DNA of 64,000 nt from Silene noctiflora (lineage: Eukaryota > Streptophyta > Magnoliopsida > Caryophyllales > Caryophyllaceae): the NCBI GenBank assembly GCA_009801015.1, contig VHZZ01003114.1:1-64000 (forward strand), written 5' to 3'. Shown in pieces: positions 37,301 to 48,652 of the stretch (positions are counted from its first letter, which is position 1; each line of letters starts with the position of its first letter). The notes below the pieces were generated by a model. It saw only the letters and a program-made list of their open reading frames with translations. It did not search any database and was not told the DNA's origin. The translations under genes and the position numbers were made by a program.

Positions 37301-40300
37301 GTCAAGGCTTTTTTCTCTCCTCTCTCCCCGCTTGTCTTCGTATTTCTTACTTATATTCGAGCTCTTTCAAACTTTAAACCCGCTGTATTATTTAAGATTT
37401 AAGGGGTGTACTCTTCTGTTTTTTTATGATGAAGACGCGGTTAAGAATGCAAGTCCCTGGGTTAAAGCGTCTTGGCCAAGCTGAAGGCTTAAAAAAGGAG
37501 CCCTTGTACTTTAATTTAAAGAAGTGGAAAGAGGCGGCTTTCCCTCAAATGGACTAAGCTAATTAATACGTTTGGGCTCTTCTGTACTACTTATTGGCAA
37601 TAAAGTGGATGGCTCCTGTGATTGTCCAGAGCTGTTGTAAACAAAAGGAAAGTCCCCTTTCTCGAAACAAAGTAGGATGATTTCAAGATGCAACGTAAAT
37701 GGGCTTTGTAAAGTCATCTATTCTTATTACTACCTTCGCCTAACTACCCGTAAGTAAGAAGTCGACCAACCCTTTGGCCGCATAATGAATCTAAGGAGCT
37801 AAACCAGAGTCAGAAGAAGCGAAAGTAGAAGTAGCAGGAGCATGGTCCCTTCGAGGAAGAAAAGAAGAATCAGCGTCTTTACTATATTATATAGCTGGAA
37901 GCTTGACCAAAGCTTAAGGAATAAATGGAATATTTGCAGACAGTTTCCCCGAGGAAGTAGGGCGAAGTATACCTTACTTTTTTTCTTCTTTAAATCTTTA
38001 ACGAGTAAAAAGTTAATGGCTTTTTACGTCCAATTCCATCCATTTTGGTTGATGAGTGCTCTTTACCAATAGATGAGACAGGAGATCCGCTCTACCCATA
38101 CGCCTTTCCACAGGATTAGTCGAAGCTTCCTTTGCTCGACCGGGTGAATGGGCTACTTTAGGGCACATTTGATGTTAAAGGTCTAACGCCAGAAAGAAGC
38201 TGCATAATAGGTCACAGAATCCTGTCTTCTATACACTACGTGAGGAGACAACGCAACTTCTTCCTCCCGGACAGACATTATAGGGATGAAACCCGTAGAG
38301 AAGTGCCGCGTGGAAGCGAATAAAGTCTCCTCGAAGAGATGGGTCTTCTTTAAGTTTTAAGTAGATTTCATCTTTCCTATAGAATTTTCCTGCTTGTATA
38401 GAAGGTCTGTCCCGTTGGTGGGGCTTCATCCAGCGAAGTTCTTTCTTTGTCTTAAAGAGACGGAAACTCAACGAGCATGGGAATGTGAGGAATGACTGGC
38501 ATGAGACTTTTCTTGACTTGTGTTAAAGGGTGAGTATTCCAGCATGCGCTTGCCGACTCCTTCCTTCTTGCTTGCCACGTACGTAAGTGGACTTTCCCCT
38601 TTTAAGAGAGTCTTCCCTCGTTAAAGAAAGTCCTCGTTAAAGAAAGTTAAAATTGAAGGTTCCAAAGCAAGGGGATGTGAGACGGAGACTTTATAAACCT
38701 TCTTAAGTACGCAATTTGAGACTTGCCTCACTGGGTATGAGCATTTTTCTTATCCGAGCTAGCTTACCTTACTGGGGTATGAGCATGATGAGGACAAAAT
38801 CTTACTCTTTCCTTACTTTACTTTTGTACCACGTTAAGAAAGGGGACTAACTCTCAAGTAGAAATGCATTTCGTTGAGAAAGCAAGGCTTTGATTCTCCA
38901 TGGGATTGCGCATTAAAAAGGTACGAGGTCCGGAAAAGAAAAACTCTACTAAGAAGGGGATGCGTTCTGAAAACCCTTAGTCTATGTCTACAGGCGTATG
39001 AATGAGCTTTACTCCTTCCTTTTCTCGTTTTCGCTCACACGAGCAAGCAACTTCAGTCCTTGAAAGCCGAGTCAATTTCACAGACGTTGATCTCTCACGA
39101 TTGCCACGAAACCAAAAACAAATACCCTAGGCCGGACTTTAAGAAGCCAGACCTGAAGCTGGAAGAAGATGTTACAGACTAAGCATTTGTTCGCCTCTCT
39201 CCTGGGATCGCTCAAGGGCTTGTCATTCTGATGTGAGTCAATAGGCTTTTCATCATAAACAAGGTTTACTCAGAGCGGAAAAAGACTATCGGCCGAGCTC
39301 GTCTTGCAGCACGAAAGGCAACAACTCTGGTACGATCTTAGAGTAGAAGGGCGGCGCCACTGTCCCTTTCCGTAGTCCGCAGCCCTTGCTGAAGCTCAGA
39401 AAGATTGGCATCAAAGCGTGAACTCAGCCTACCCGCCCCGTAAGCCTTTCTATTTGCTCTATACTAGAGTATAGACTCAACCTTATTTTAAGGAAGAAGA
39501 AAGAGCATTTAAGATGTTTCGAGCATTCCCTGCCGCCTAGGCATCCAGGAAGCACCCGGTGTAAGAAAAGTTGAAAGGCTTTGCAAAGAGGCTTCTCCCC
39601 TTATGTTGATGTTGATCTCAACCGTATGAAATTCTCAGCAAATGGCTACGTCATAGGAAGGATAGCGACAAAGAGGCAGCTTTCACTGATTCTGTTGCTG
39701 ATGGATAAAGCCAGGGCACAGCACCTTTCAGGCTTTAGTACAACTATTCCCACTGCTCGGTAACTCCGGGATAAATCCTAGGGGGTAAGACAGACACATT
39801 ACGGGGTGATAAAGAAGAACCAAGATGGGGAAAAACCCGATATGAAGATTGGGCTAATTGCACAAAAAAATCCAACGAAAAAGCCCCTGGTACTCGAGGG
39901 GTTGCAATATGACAAAGAAATGCTCTTTGAAGGTATTATTTGGTTGCCATGTTTGACGGGTATAACGAGCAAAAGACGTACTCATAAGCCCTATACGTAG
40001 AGAAAAGTCAGTCTAGGTCATCTGTATATAATAATCGAAGCAGCCTTGGTGACAATAGTTGCTCAAACCACGACCTTTCTCTACGACTCTCTTCTTCTTC
40101 CTAGTAAACCTCCTTTTTGGACGGGTATTCTTCTAATGGAATGACAATTCTGAGGCACGCCTTTACGCGGCTCTCCTTGTTAACGCTATTGGTACGAAAC
40201 TTTATAATATAAGGGCGCTTTGTCCATTGTACTTATACGCCAACTGCTCAAATACGCCCGCCAACGCACCAGCAATGTCTAAGCCTAAACTGTTCGAATT

Positions 40301-40430
40301 TCTCCTTGTTCTAATTCTAACCTTACAGCCTTCCTTATTTATCGGACCCTAGAAGACGACGGTAGCCCTTGAACGAAAGGGATAAGCCCGAAGGCGGATT
40401 GAGCATGAACTCGAAAAGAAAACATGCCTT
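37301..40430. other. Gene-empty spacer with local duplications
   Basis: CCTCGTTAAAGAAAGT is duplicated in tandem at 38616-38647. ACTGGGTATGAGCAT recurs as ACTGGGGTATGAGCAT within 38725-38787. Bases 39089-39125 resemble 40508-40543. Frames at 37842-38072, 38229-38471 (minus), 39581-39763 and 39806-40000 are unrecognised. Confidence 0.5.
38616..38647. repeat. Tandem duplication of a 16-bp unit
   Basis: CCTCGTTAAAGAAAGT occurs twice with no gap. A simple slippage product. Confidence 0.9.
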
Positions 40431-40437
40431 AAGGTAA

Positions 40438-40701
40438 GCAAAGAAAAAGAAAAATCCTCGGCATAACATTTATGATCAAAGAGGACCTCACCATCCCACT
40501 GCTCGTGGTCTCTCACGATTGCGAGTCAACCAAAAACCAAATTCTAAGAATGAAAGTGAATTAAACCAAAAAAGGGAGCTCTTCTTTGTTCGAAAAAAGA
40601 CCAATCCTGAAGGCAAATCCAGTTCTGTCGCCAAATCAAGGTCTGAAAGAAGCTCGATCTCTAGTGAGAGGTATGAAGTAAAGGTACGAGGGTTAAATTA
40701 A
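40438..40701 (+). CDS. Open frame without ATG, possible coding relic
   Basis: Eighty-seven codons open between stops, with no ATG in the frame. The translation is strongly basic and hydrophilic: KKKKNPRHNIYDQRGPHHPT, then ARGLSRLRVNQKPNSKNESE, then a Lys/Ser-rich tail. It ends inside a modular repeat (40652-40742). Part of it is copied elsewhere. The DNA for QKPNSKNESELN (40531-40567) is repeated exactly and inverted at 53506-53542, and LSRLRVNQKPN has a diverged twin at 39089-39125. The composition recalls the basic tails of ribosomal proteins but I see no family signature. It is likely a fragment, not an expressed gene. Confidence 0.15.
   Translation, partial: AKKKKNPRHNIYDQRGPHHPTARGLSRLRVNQKPNSKNESELNQKRELFFVRKKTNPEGKSSSVAKSRSERSSISSERYEVKVRGLN
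40531..40567 (+). repeat. 37-bp dispersed inverted repeat, copy 1
   Basis: Begins CAAAAACCAAATTCTAAGAA. All 37 bases occur as reverse complement at 53506-53542. Exact short repeats of this size in plant mitochondria usually mark rare recombination or recent copying. Confidence 0.9.
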
Positions 40702-40742
40702 AAAGGCTAGAGCATAGCGAGAGGAGGCGGGAAAAAGACTAG
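40652..40742 (+). repeat. Decayed forward modular repeats
   Basis: CTCGATCTCTAGTGAGAGG and CTAGAGCATAGCGAGAGG, both hairpin-type modules with altered loops. Confidence 0.65.
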
Positions 40743-41225
40743 AGGGAGTTGAAGAGGAATTTGTTCAAAGAAAAGACGCATTATCAAGATCAAGAGCAGA
40801 GGTCGGTAGGTTATGTCTCAGTCATTCAGGACAGGCACAATACATGAATATACATAAGAAGGAAAGACTGACATTAAGTACTAGTAGCATAGTTAGTTAT
40901 CCACGCCTAAAATTCCTGCATCGGGGGGGTCGATCTCGAGAAGATGTGATATATTCATACGTTTGTTAGGTATCTCATTTTACACGATTGTATTAAATCT
41001 ACCCGATTACTTTCATTTGATGAGTTGATTGAGATATCCGCATTCTCCACTTGTGTAGTAAGCCAGCTCTTCTGCCCTTATACTTACTTTAAGATCCTAT
41101 GTTAGTTAGATTTTAAGCAGCTCTTTGGCGAGCTTTTAATGAAGAAGCCTCTTGTCAAGCGTCGCAAAATAGGAATTATAAGAAAGAAGGTACAATCAGA
41201 AATTTTAAGCATTTCATTTCGACCT

Positions 41226-41332
41226 CGTTCCTCTCCTCTCTTTTCAGTCTCATCAAAACTCTCTTCTTGGCAGTCGAGCATTTTATACCTCTCGTATTCA
41301 CTCGAGTCTCAGCTTCCCCTTATAGTTCGAGA
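41226..41332 (-). repeat. CTCGA/GGAGAGG modular repeat cluster, reverse orientation
   Basis: CTCTCTTTTCAGTCTC, CTCTTCTTGGCAGTCGAGC and CCTCTCGTATTCACTCGAG (41288-41306), then CCCCTTATAGTTCGAG. A 93-codon frame across it is a by-product. Confidence 0.75.
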
Positions 41333-41851
41333 GAAAAAGAGAGCCTCTTCATCTTCCGCTCTTGGAAATGATCAGCCTGAGACGTATGGGACTAGCCTCT
41401 GTCCTGTAGCACATGTATGAGGACGAAAAGCCCGGTAAACAGTGACTTTACCTCGACATCTTCCGGCTGATGACTAATTCAAAGAAGCGATTCTAAGGGC
41501 CGAAGCTTTCTAAGACTAATGCGAAAGTATAGAGCATTATAAGGGGGGAGAAAGAAAGAGGAAAGGATACGATGAGAGTGTATTAGCGCGACAGAGGATC
41601 CGGTAGCTAGACAGGTGCTGCAATTGCAATTAGAGCGGGCCAAACCTAAAGGAAGCAACCGTGGAGCTTGAACGTACAAGCGCAAGTGCTACAATGGGAA
41701 AGCAATATATAATCCCTCTTGTTGGTGAGTTCTTTTGCTTGGCCCGAGACGAGAAAGAAAATTCCCAGAGAGAAGACGCAGATTAGAATCCAAATGCAAC
41801 GGATGCCACCCACATGCGAAGTTACACCAGATAAAGTGAGGGATGACGATA

Positions 41852-42028
41852 TGGCTCGACTGACAAGGTATAACATGACTCGAGTGAATGCGAGAGGACC
41901 CAGTGGTTATTTATAGCTCGAGCAACGGGAGAGGGCCGGTGGGAGGAGACTGTTAAGGAGATAGGAAAGAAGAAGGAGAGGAGTATAGGCTCGAGTGAAG
42001 CGAGAGGAGCGGGGTGAGACTGAAAAGG
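41852..42028 (+). repeat. CTCGA/GGAGAGG modular repeat cluster
   Basis: Forward modules CTCGACTGACAAGG, CTCGAGTGAATGCGAGAGG (41879-41897), CTCGAGCAACGGGAGAGG, GACTGTTAAGGAG, CTCGAGTGAAGCGAGAGG (41990-42007) and GAGACTGAAAAGGAGAGG. The loops differ among hairpin members within less than 200 bp. Confidence 0.85.
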
Positions 42029-43730
42029 AGAGGGCTTGCTTCATTCAAAGATTAGACGTTCAATATAAAAGAAAGCATAGGCGGGGTGGCCAGTGAACTA
42101 AGAAGAAAGCTCAAAGAGCAATCTTAGGAATGAGTGAGAATAATCCAATTAAATTTAGGAGCCCAAGCTCATGCCCTCTACTTAACTTAGCGTCCTTACT
42201 TACAAACCTCCCGCGCATAATTACAATGATATTGTATATCATTTTCCATATCACTATTCTAAATAATACCTATTATATGTGTGAGCTAGTTGCACTTATT
42301 CTCCTCTATGGATCGAAGGATCGAAGACCTATAAATAGCCAATCAATCTTTGAGTTCTTTCGGCGGGGCTTGACTCCGAGATAGGTAAAGAAAGAGCAAA
42401 GGATTGAACTAGCATAATCATAATATGGAGAAAGAAATAGAATTGACTAGATTTAGTAAGAACCCTCTTATTCGCTAAGAGGCTACGGCCTATACCGCGT
42501 CTACCCCTTTGTAAGAGCTTTCTCTTTAAAGAGAAGAATTGTCAACAGTTGTTTTACAGGGCCAACCTTGCCCTTAGGCGCATCTGAATTAGATGAGAAA
42601 AGAAAGTACTTATAGACTGCTCTATTTCAGGCAGACGTTCACAGTCTATAACAAAAAAAGAAGGTGCGGACATGCAGCGGATAAGCCCTCGAGAGGCGTC
42701 TGTTGGGGAAGACTAAAGGAAAACTCCTTGAGAGTCAGAGTCCTAACCAATAACGAGCCTTAAAAGGATGCATTTTGAAAAACATGCCGTGTGTGTGAGG
42801 ACACTGCGTGAACATATCGTCAAGCTTTTTCCTGGTCGGAAACGTACCATGTGTCTTATGGCTAGGAAGACATCGGGGAAGTGAGGAGACTTCGCCTAGA
42901 TCTACATGCGTAGCAGTCCGTCTTCTGAAAGGAGAGAGGGCTAGCTTAATCTTCCCTTCTTCGGGTCGAGGCTTCTTCTCGCGGCGTAGTCAAGTAAATC
43001 CGATATTGACATATCATATCAACAGTAATATCAGTCAGTACCTCACCAAAAACACTTATTCTACGCTTCTTTGATAGAATGAAAGATGCTTATCACGCTC
43101 GGGCTCGTTTTTGCACTCTACTTAGATTCAGATATTGATAAGCGAGGGAATTTACAGCGAGAAGACATCAAGAAAAAGCAAACAAAGCAAGCCCAGCAAT
43201 TCAAGGTAACCGAAAAGGCTCAAGAAAAGCGCATTCTATTAAACAAGTGCAAAAGGAATGGAGGTAGGTGCTTTAACCCGACTTTTAGGACCTCCTTCTA
43301 GTACTAGACCTTTTTCTTCCCTGTCCAGCCATCACAAACTATTTCACCGTCAACCTCGTCTTCGACTGGGACACTTCCATGTATGGAAAGCTTTGTTAGA
43401 GCTTCAGGGCGAACAACTAATAAATCTATTATTATATATATATAGTAGTTGGTCCTCTGTGTTCAAATGACCTTTTCTTTTGTAATTGCGAGGTACTGGC
43501 TTTTAAAATTAAAGTCTCGTTTCGGATTCTACAGGAGCAAAGGATCGGATGGAGCTTAGTGAGGCTATGTGCGCGGAGTTATTAAAATAAAAAGCCCCTT
43601 TTATATCTCAGTCTCACAGGAAAGAAAAGATTAAACCAGACGAGTGCGCTTGCTAGCGGAGTCCTTCTATCAATTTCTCCATCTTTTGACCTTGCTTCAC
43701 CATCGGCGAAAGCTGCCCCCGAATTCGCCA
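42029..43730. other. Gene-empty spacer
   Basis: Frames at 42130-42384 (one hydrophobic segment), 42808-43074, 43086-43301 and 43258-43470 are unrecognised. The AT motif ATATATATAGTAGT lies at about 43433-43446. A minus-strand SGAAFADGEA motif (43690-43720) matches the Ala-rich motifs at 27373-27450 and 56682-56716. Confidence 0.5.
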
Positions 43731-43862
43731 CATTATCATATACGTATATAAGAATGAGATTCATTCATGAGTTTTTGCAGGCTGGATTTAATTAAAAAGA
43801 CAAAGGAAAAAGATCTAAAGCATATATGTATATAAGAAAGAATCTGAATTACGCCTTAAACT
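43731..43862 (+). repeat. Two AT-palindrome elements in direct order
   Basis: Bases 43731-43755 (CATTATCATATACGTATA, then TAAGAAT) are identical to 11551-11575. A second element at 43821-43862, CATATATGTATATAAGAAAG, then AATCTGAATTACGCCTTAAAC, resembles 31120-31158 and 13866-13912. They differ in subtype but sit 65 bp apart, just before a modular cluster. Confidence 0.8.
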
Positions 43863-43908
43863 ATTAAGGAGAAGGCTCTCAGCTTAACTTAACTTTTTCC
43901 TCTATCTT

Positions 43909-44000
43909 CGTCCCTCTCGCTTTGCTCGAGCCCTTACCCTCTCTTTTCAATCGAGTCATCCGCAGCCCTATCCTTCATACTGAAGTCGAGCTATTTAAAC
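43909..44000 (-). repeat. CTCGA/GGAGAGG modular repeat, reverse orientation
   Basis: CCTCTCGCTTTGCTCGAG (43913-43930), CCTCTCTTTTCAATCGAGTC and ACTGAAGTCGAGC. Followed directly by the 44007-44098 mosaic repeat. Confidence 0.8.
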
Positions 44001-44006
44001 CTTAAC

Positions 44007-44098
44007 AGCCGTTACCACAAGGGTCCCTTGGGACTTTGTACAGTCGAAAGTATATAATTTCTTTTGGTGCGTTGGGTGGGGAGGAGTCAAAAAAGGAC
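44007..44098 (+). repeat. TTTGTACAGTC mosaic repeat, copy B
   Basis: GCCGTTACCACAAGG here matches 37257-37271. GTCCCTTGGGAC (44023-44034) is a compact inverted repeat. From there to 44098 it aligns with 11844-11942 through TTTGTACAGTC, AGTATATAA and a GTTGGGTGGGGAGG tail. The copy joins pieces seen apart at the two other sites. Confidence 0.75.
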
Positions 44099-44217
44099 AT
44101 CGTATCTTATGCCCTACTTCGTGTTAACGTTCTTATCAGGGGGCCCGTCGTAGTCGGCTCAAGCGAGAGTGCATGCAGAGGGCGAGCTTCACCTTCTGGG
44201 ACGAAGACTGCATAAGG

Positions 44218-44256
44218 GGAGGAGAAATAGGCTCGCATATAAAGCAAGGAAAGGAT
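44218..44256 (+). repeat. CTCGCATATAAAGCAAGG module, copy 2
   Basis: GGGGAGGAGAAATAG precedes the 18-bp core at 44232-44249, which is identical to 9064-9081 and 53747-53764. Confidence 0.8.
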
Positions 44257-47200
44257 CCTAATGCATTCGCCCTCATAAATTCATATAAAGCGTGAGAAAT
44301 GAACTAGCTTCATCCATCATGAGACCAAAGCTTTCCTCCCTTGGTAAGAGCTCTTTATGGCATAGCTCCGAGCTGGCACAGGTTGCGCGTCGACGCATCT
44401 ATAGTAGTACTATAATAGAAAAGAAGGAGTCTTTACTCTGTCGCTTGGATATATATACATATGAATATGGCTGTGAGCGTATAAGAACATTCCAGGGGAG
44501 ATGCCGGGGTTAGCCCTAAAATAAGTATAAGACCAACGAGCAGTGAGCGAAGGCCTGGGCCTCCTTATGCTTGGAAAAGCGCAATTCATGAGGAATCTGT
44601 AGGACTGGTAATTGTATTAGCATGCATGACCAAGCTCCCACAAGACGAAAGGATAGGCATTGAGTCATAGAAAACGGGTTATTTTGTAAGACTTGGCCTT
44701 TGTCCCTTTAGAAAGCGCTGCTTTTTGACGAAACTTTTCTTCCAAACAAGGTCCTTTTGTTGCAAGTGGAACAAGTCTTCCTCTCGTCCAAAGAAGTTCT
44801 TTCCGTCCTAGTGCAGCAAGAAATAATAGGAAAGGCTTAGCCTCTTCTTTGTCGTATTCTGTTTCTTTACAGGCTTTACAGGAAAGAAAGGAGTAACTCG
44901 CCCAATGAGCACGATTTCGGAATCAAAGGGAGGAATCCGGTGCAAGGGGTGAAGATCTTCCAATATAAGATTGAAAAGCCACCAGCTGGAGCAGAAGCGG
45001 GGTCTGATGGTGATGTTCTTGGTTGAAAACTCTCCTGGGGATAGCTAGCTAGGATGAGAGGCCCATTAGGTATAGTAATCAAACCCGGTCCTCGGGGGGA
45101 CTAGAAGAAGTCTGCCTTCACGTTTTTCTTAATGTCATCTGAGCACGTTTGCAGGGAAGATCCAGGGCAAGTAAGTAAGAGGCGGATGTAATTGAAGATG
45201 CTCCTTAGAGTAGAACATGTTGAAGATGTCACCATGGGGACTGTCCAGGATCAAAGGCCGAAGCTCTCATACATAGCGCTTATGATACGAAAAGAACTCG
45301 TGAAAATGCTCGAAAACGTGTCAAACAATCGGCTGATATAAAAGCAATTAGTATCGACAAAAGTTAACCCACCTACTTTCTTTCTAAAGTTGTTGAATCT
45401 TCTATCTTATGAAACCGCCGTCCAGCAGAACCATCAGGAGCTTCCTTATCAAATTCAAATGTGGCAGCTGTTTTAACTCCAATTCTATGGTGGATTCGCC
45501 TAGAAAGACCAAAAAAATATGTCATAAAGCCGCGAAACATAGGAAAGAGTAGACCTGCCTTTAGGTCGGACATTCTTTAAACAGCCCATCTCCCATTACT
45601 GGCTGTTCGCCCGAAACTGTGCTTCTTGAACTTAGCCCCTTCTTTCTTGTTCATCTATGCCATGTCCCCGAGCTTGGAGACTCCTTTATATAAGGTAGAC
45701 GTCGGAGTTTCAACTAAGAGAGCTTCTGTACTAGAAGCAGTATAAGGCGCTTACTTACAGCATCAGATATACACTAGGTGTGATTTCTCTTTATTCTATA
45801 CCATAACCGCGGCTTACTGCCGTGTCTACGAATCCTGCTATTCAAGAAAAGAAGGGTAAGACTTAGAAAAGGCGCTGGATGCTACTATTTTATAGTATAA
45901 TATGGCGATCCTCGTTCGCAGCAATTGCCACTTTGCCCTGTGTAAGTCAGACTGATCCAGTCCGTAACCACCCATCTCTTATTATATTAGCCAATACACG
46001 AGTTAGCCTGCTTTCGTCGCCACGATAAGAAGTTGACTTCTCAAGTAAGAAATTTTTTTTATTCCTCACAACAGGTTGATGGGACAGGACAACAGCCTTA
46101 ATCTTTTCTCAGAATTCTTTATTACATTGCTTTCACGCAACCAATCTCTTAAACGGCGGGACCTGCACTCTCTACTAGGGTAAGCGCCAATCTCACTATC
46201 TTTATTATGAATTTGCTCTTCTAGTTATTTATCGACTCCGCACCTCTCCTTCTTTATCTCAAGCAGCGGGCGGGAGAGATTGCTATCGGGTCTGACTAAC
46301 CGCGGAAACCTACTAACTCGCTTCTTTTTTCATAAACTTTCTTAATGATTCTTTGAAGTTCCTTTCTTTATTCGTCTCGGGCAAACGTACCTCTGGTAAA
46401 AGAGGAAGAAAGGGCATGTCACTACGTTCCTATCAGCTCGGTAAAGCTTCTATCTATGCTATGAATGCTTTGTCGTCTAAGCCTAACAATATTTAGAATA
46501 AAAGATGGGACACGGATTGGCTTGCTTGGTGTCTTTGAGTGTGGCGCAGGAGTTGCTCTAAGAAGACTAGTTCTTCTCTAAAAAATTACACTTATACAAC
46601 GCAAGGGCGCTTATATAAGATTGCAGGCAGGGTTCTGAATTGGATCTCTATCTACCATCAGCTTCACCGCCAACTGCTTCATCAGAAAGGAGGATCCACT
46701 CAAACTAAGGCGCGTACTTTGCTTCAATCTTAGGCCATCCCTCCTACGAGCTAGGACGAAGCGGCAACGTGAGCTGTGGTCGTACTAGAGAGAGAGAAAG
46801 ACCTCTTCTGACTCTTTCTTCCCTACTCAACAGGTTGAGCTGCCTGTATAGAGTTTCCTCCTTAGTAATTGGTACGTCGATTAATGCAAGTAATAGGGGG
46901 GCGGCGAGCCCCTTATAGCACAACTCGAGAGGATCCCACTAAGGCTTTTCTCATACCGCCCGCGTATATAAAAGGATTCCGGGCACCTTCCTATATAAGA
47001 AGAACTCCTCTTGTTTTCTTAGTCATGCCTTTATATAAAAATAAGGTAAGGTGTATATGATGACTTGGCTTTCATAGACTGACCTTCTCCTATAAGAAGA
47101 GAGGAGAGAGTCTACGCAACTCGAAGAAACCGATGGGTGTATGATTGATCTAGCGTTTCTGGATATCTTCGATCGAAAACGACCTACCCGCGCTTACGGG

Positions 47201-47838
47201 CCTAGAGGTATAAAACCTTCTACATTCGGAGATAGCAAGAGGAAGGGTGCAGCGAAGAAGGATACTTGCAGTTAGATATAGAAAGAACGGGGCAGATGTC
47301 TACAGAGGGGATAGATCTAGTTTGTGTGCCGCGTGGCCTTCTTCCGGTACCCGCTGATACAAGCTTTCTACTAAACCTAGTCCATATAGAACCTCAAAAG
47401 AAAAGTCCCCTATATATCGGAATGAAAGACTCGTGGATCGGGGAGTCATTGATTGACATATGTAATTGCCAATAGCTAGTAATAAAGATTATAATAACTG
47501 TAAAATACAAAGAATAAGTAAAGAGTTGAACGACGAAGTGGTACGGGTCTGTGGCTTGGCTTGCCAATCCTTGTAATAGCTGGTGGCATTGTCTCGATCG
47601 GGAGTGAGACCTACTGCCCTTTTTCAAGAGACAGGTGAGAATAACAACAAGATTCCATATAAAAAGTATAAAGGAAAGAGCATAGCTTTCGATCACTACT
47701 AAACCTCATGCTTCATCTGCTTCGTCGATGTCAATTGCTAGAGATGCAGTCTTGTTCTGGAGAGTCCGTTTATATAGAAGAGAAAGATCCTTGTTCTATA
47801 CTTACTCCATTTCTGGCGCACTTCTACTTCGGGCACCC
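44257..47838. other. Gene-empty spacer
   Basis: Frames at 44292-44513, 44876-45082 (minus), 45373-45573 (minus, 66 codons), 46539-46733, 46869-47060, 47266-47475 and 47394-47696 (minus, 100 codons, with two hydrophobic stretches) are unrecognised. No RNA gene or module cluster was seen. Confidence 0.5.
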
Positions 47839-48150
47839 CCCTCGCGTTCTTCGCCCTTCTTGCTACGCTCGAGATACTTATCTCCCTTTCGGGTCCTCAC
47901 CCTCTCCCTATGGTCTTCACCCCTCTCGCTTTGCTCGAGCTATAAATAACCACTTTGGTCCTCTCCCTATGGTCGAGCCTCTCTCCTCGTACCATAGGAG
48001 CTTTATCCGCCTCTGCTTGACAGTCGAGCCTTCTCCTCCTCCTATGGTCGACGAGTCTATCTTCTCACCCGCGTACCCGGGGAGAGCCTCCTTATCCTCT
48101 CCTCATCACATCCGTTCGAGCCTTTAAATCCTTTACAGGTGAGCCTTTTA
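47839..48150 (-). repeat. Longest modular repeat cluster, about 310 bp
   Basis: About ten reverse modules: CTTGCTACGCTCGAG, CCTCTCCCTATGGTC, CCTCTCGCTTTGCTCGAG (47922-47939), CTCTCCCTATGGTCGAGCC, CTCGTACCATAGGAGC, CTCTGCTTGACAGTCGAGCC, CTCCTATGGTCGACGAG and others, plus a CTCCCTTTCGGGTCC hairpin near 47882-47896. The 139-codon frame at 47708-48127, the longest open frame in the window, is produced by this repeat and is not a gene. Confidence 0.85.
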
Positions 48151-48530
48151 TAACTGGCAGTAGAACTCTTTCCCCTCTTCTTCGTCTTCTTCTTTCTTGC
48201 CAGACATCCATTTCGTTGTCCACACCTTCTCTCTTTGACAATAGCCTCTAGTGAGTTACAGGCGGCACAGTGAAAAAGAAAAGATATAAGAAATGAATTT
48301 CAATCCTTGATGAGCCGAGCCCATCATACACACGCGATTCTTAAGTTGCGAAAACCTCAGGTTATGGCTTCTGGTCGAAGAATCCCTCGTAGACATAGAG
48401 TTAAAACTCACCAGTACTCAAGACTTTATCCGATCTCCGATTCTTATTTCTTCTTTTATATTATAATACAAGGAGTTCGGCCCTCAACTAGTGTTACGGC
48501 TTGCTCAGGAACATTTAGAAGAGATGAATC
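48151..48530. other. Unassigned spacer
   Basis: Lies between two reverse-orientation clusters. The frame at 48307-48627 (106 codons) runs into the next repeat. Nothing was recognised. Confidence 0.4.
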
Positions 48531-48652
48531 CCCTCTCACTACGCTCGAGTACCACGTTCGCTCGGGCTATCTCCTCTCTCTTCAATACGATCCCACGTTC
48601 GTGCTATCTCCCTGTGGGCGCTTGTAATCACCTTCTCCTTGTCAGTCGAGTT
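48531..48652 (-). repeat. CTCGA/GGAGAGG modular repeat, reverse orientation
   Basis: CCTCTCACTACGCTCGAG (48532-48549), CACGTTCGCTCGGGC, CTCTCTTCAATACGATCCC, CTCCCTGTGGGCG (CCC/GGG hairpin) and CTTCTCCTTGTCAGTCGAG. Confidence 0.75.

Noticed and set aside
45373-45573. Minus-strand frame that at first sight looked like a mitochondrial protein fragment
   Set aside because: 66 codons with no motif I could tie to any known mitochondrial gene.
47708-48127. Longest open frame in the window (139 codons, plus strand)
   Set aside because: Almost all of it is the reverse-orientation modular repeat cluster 47839-48150. The Ser/Arg/Pro-rich translation is a by-product of repeated CTCTCC and TCGAG words.
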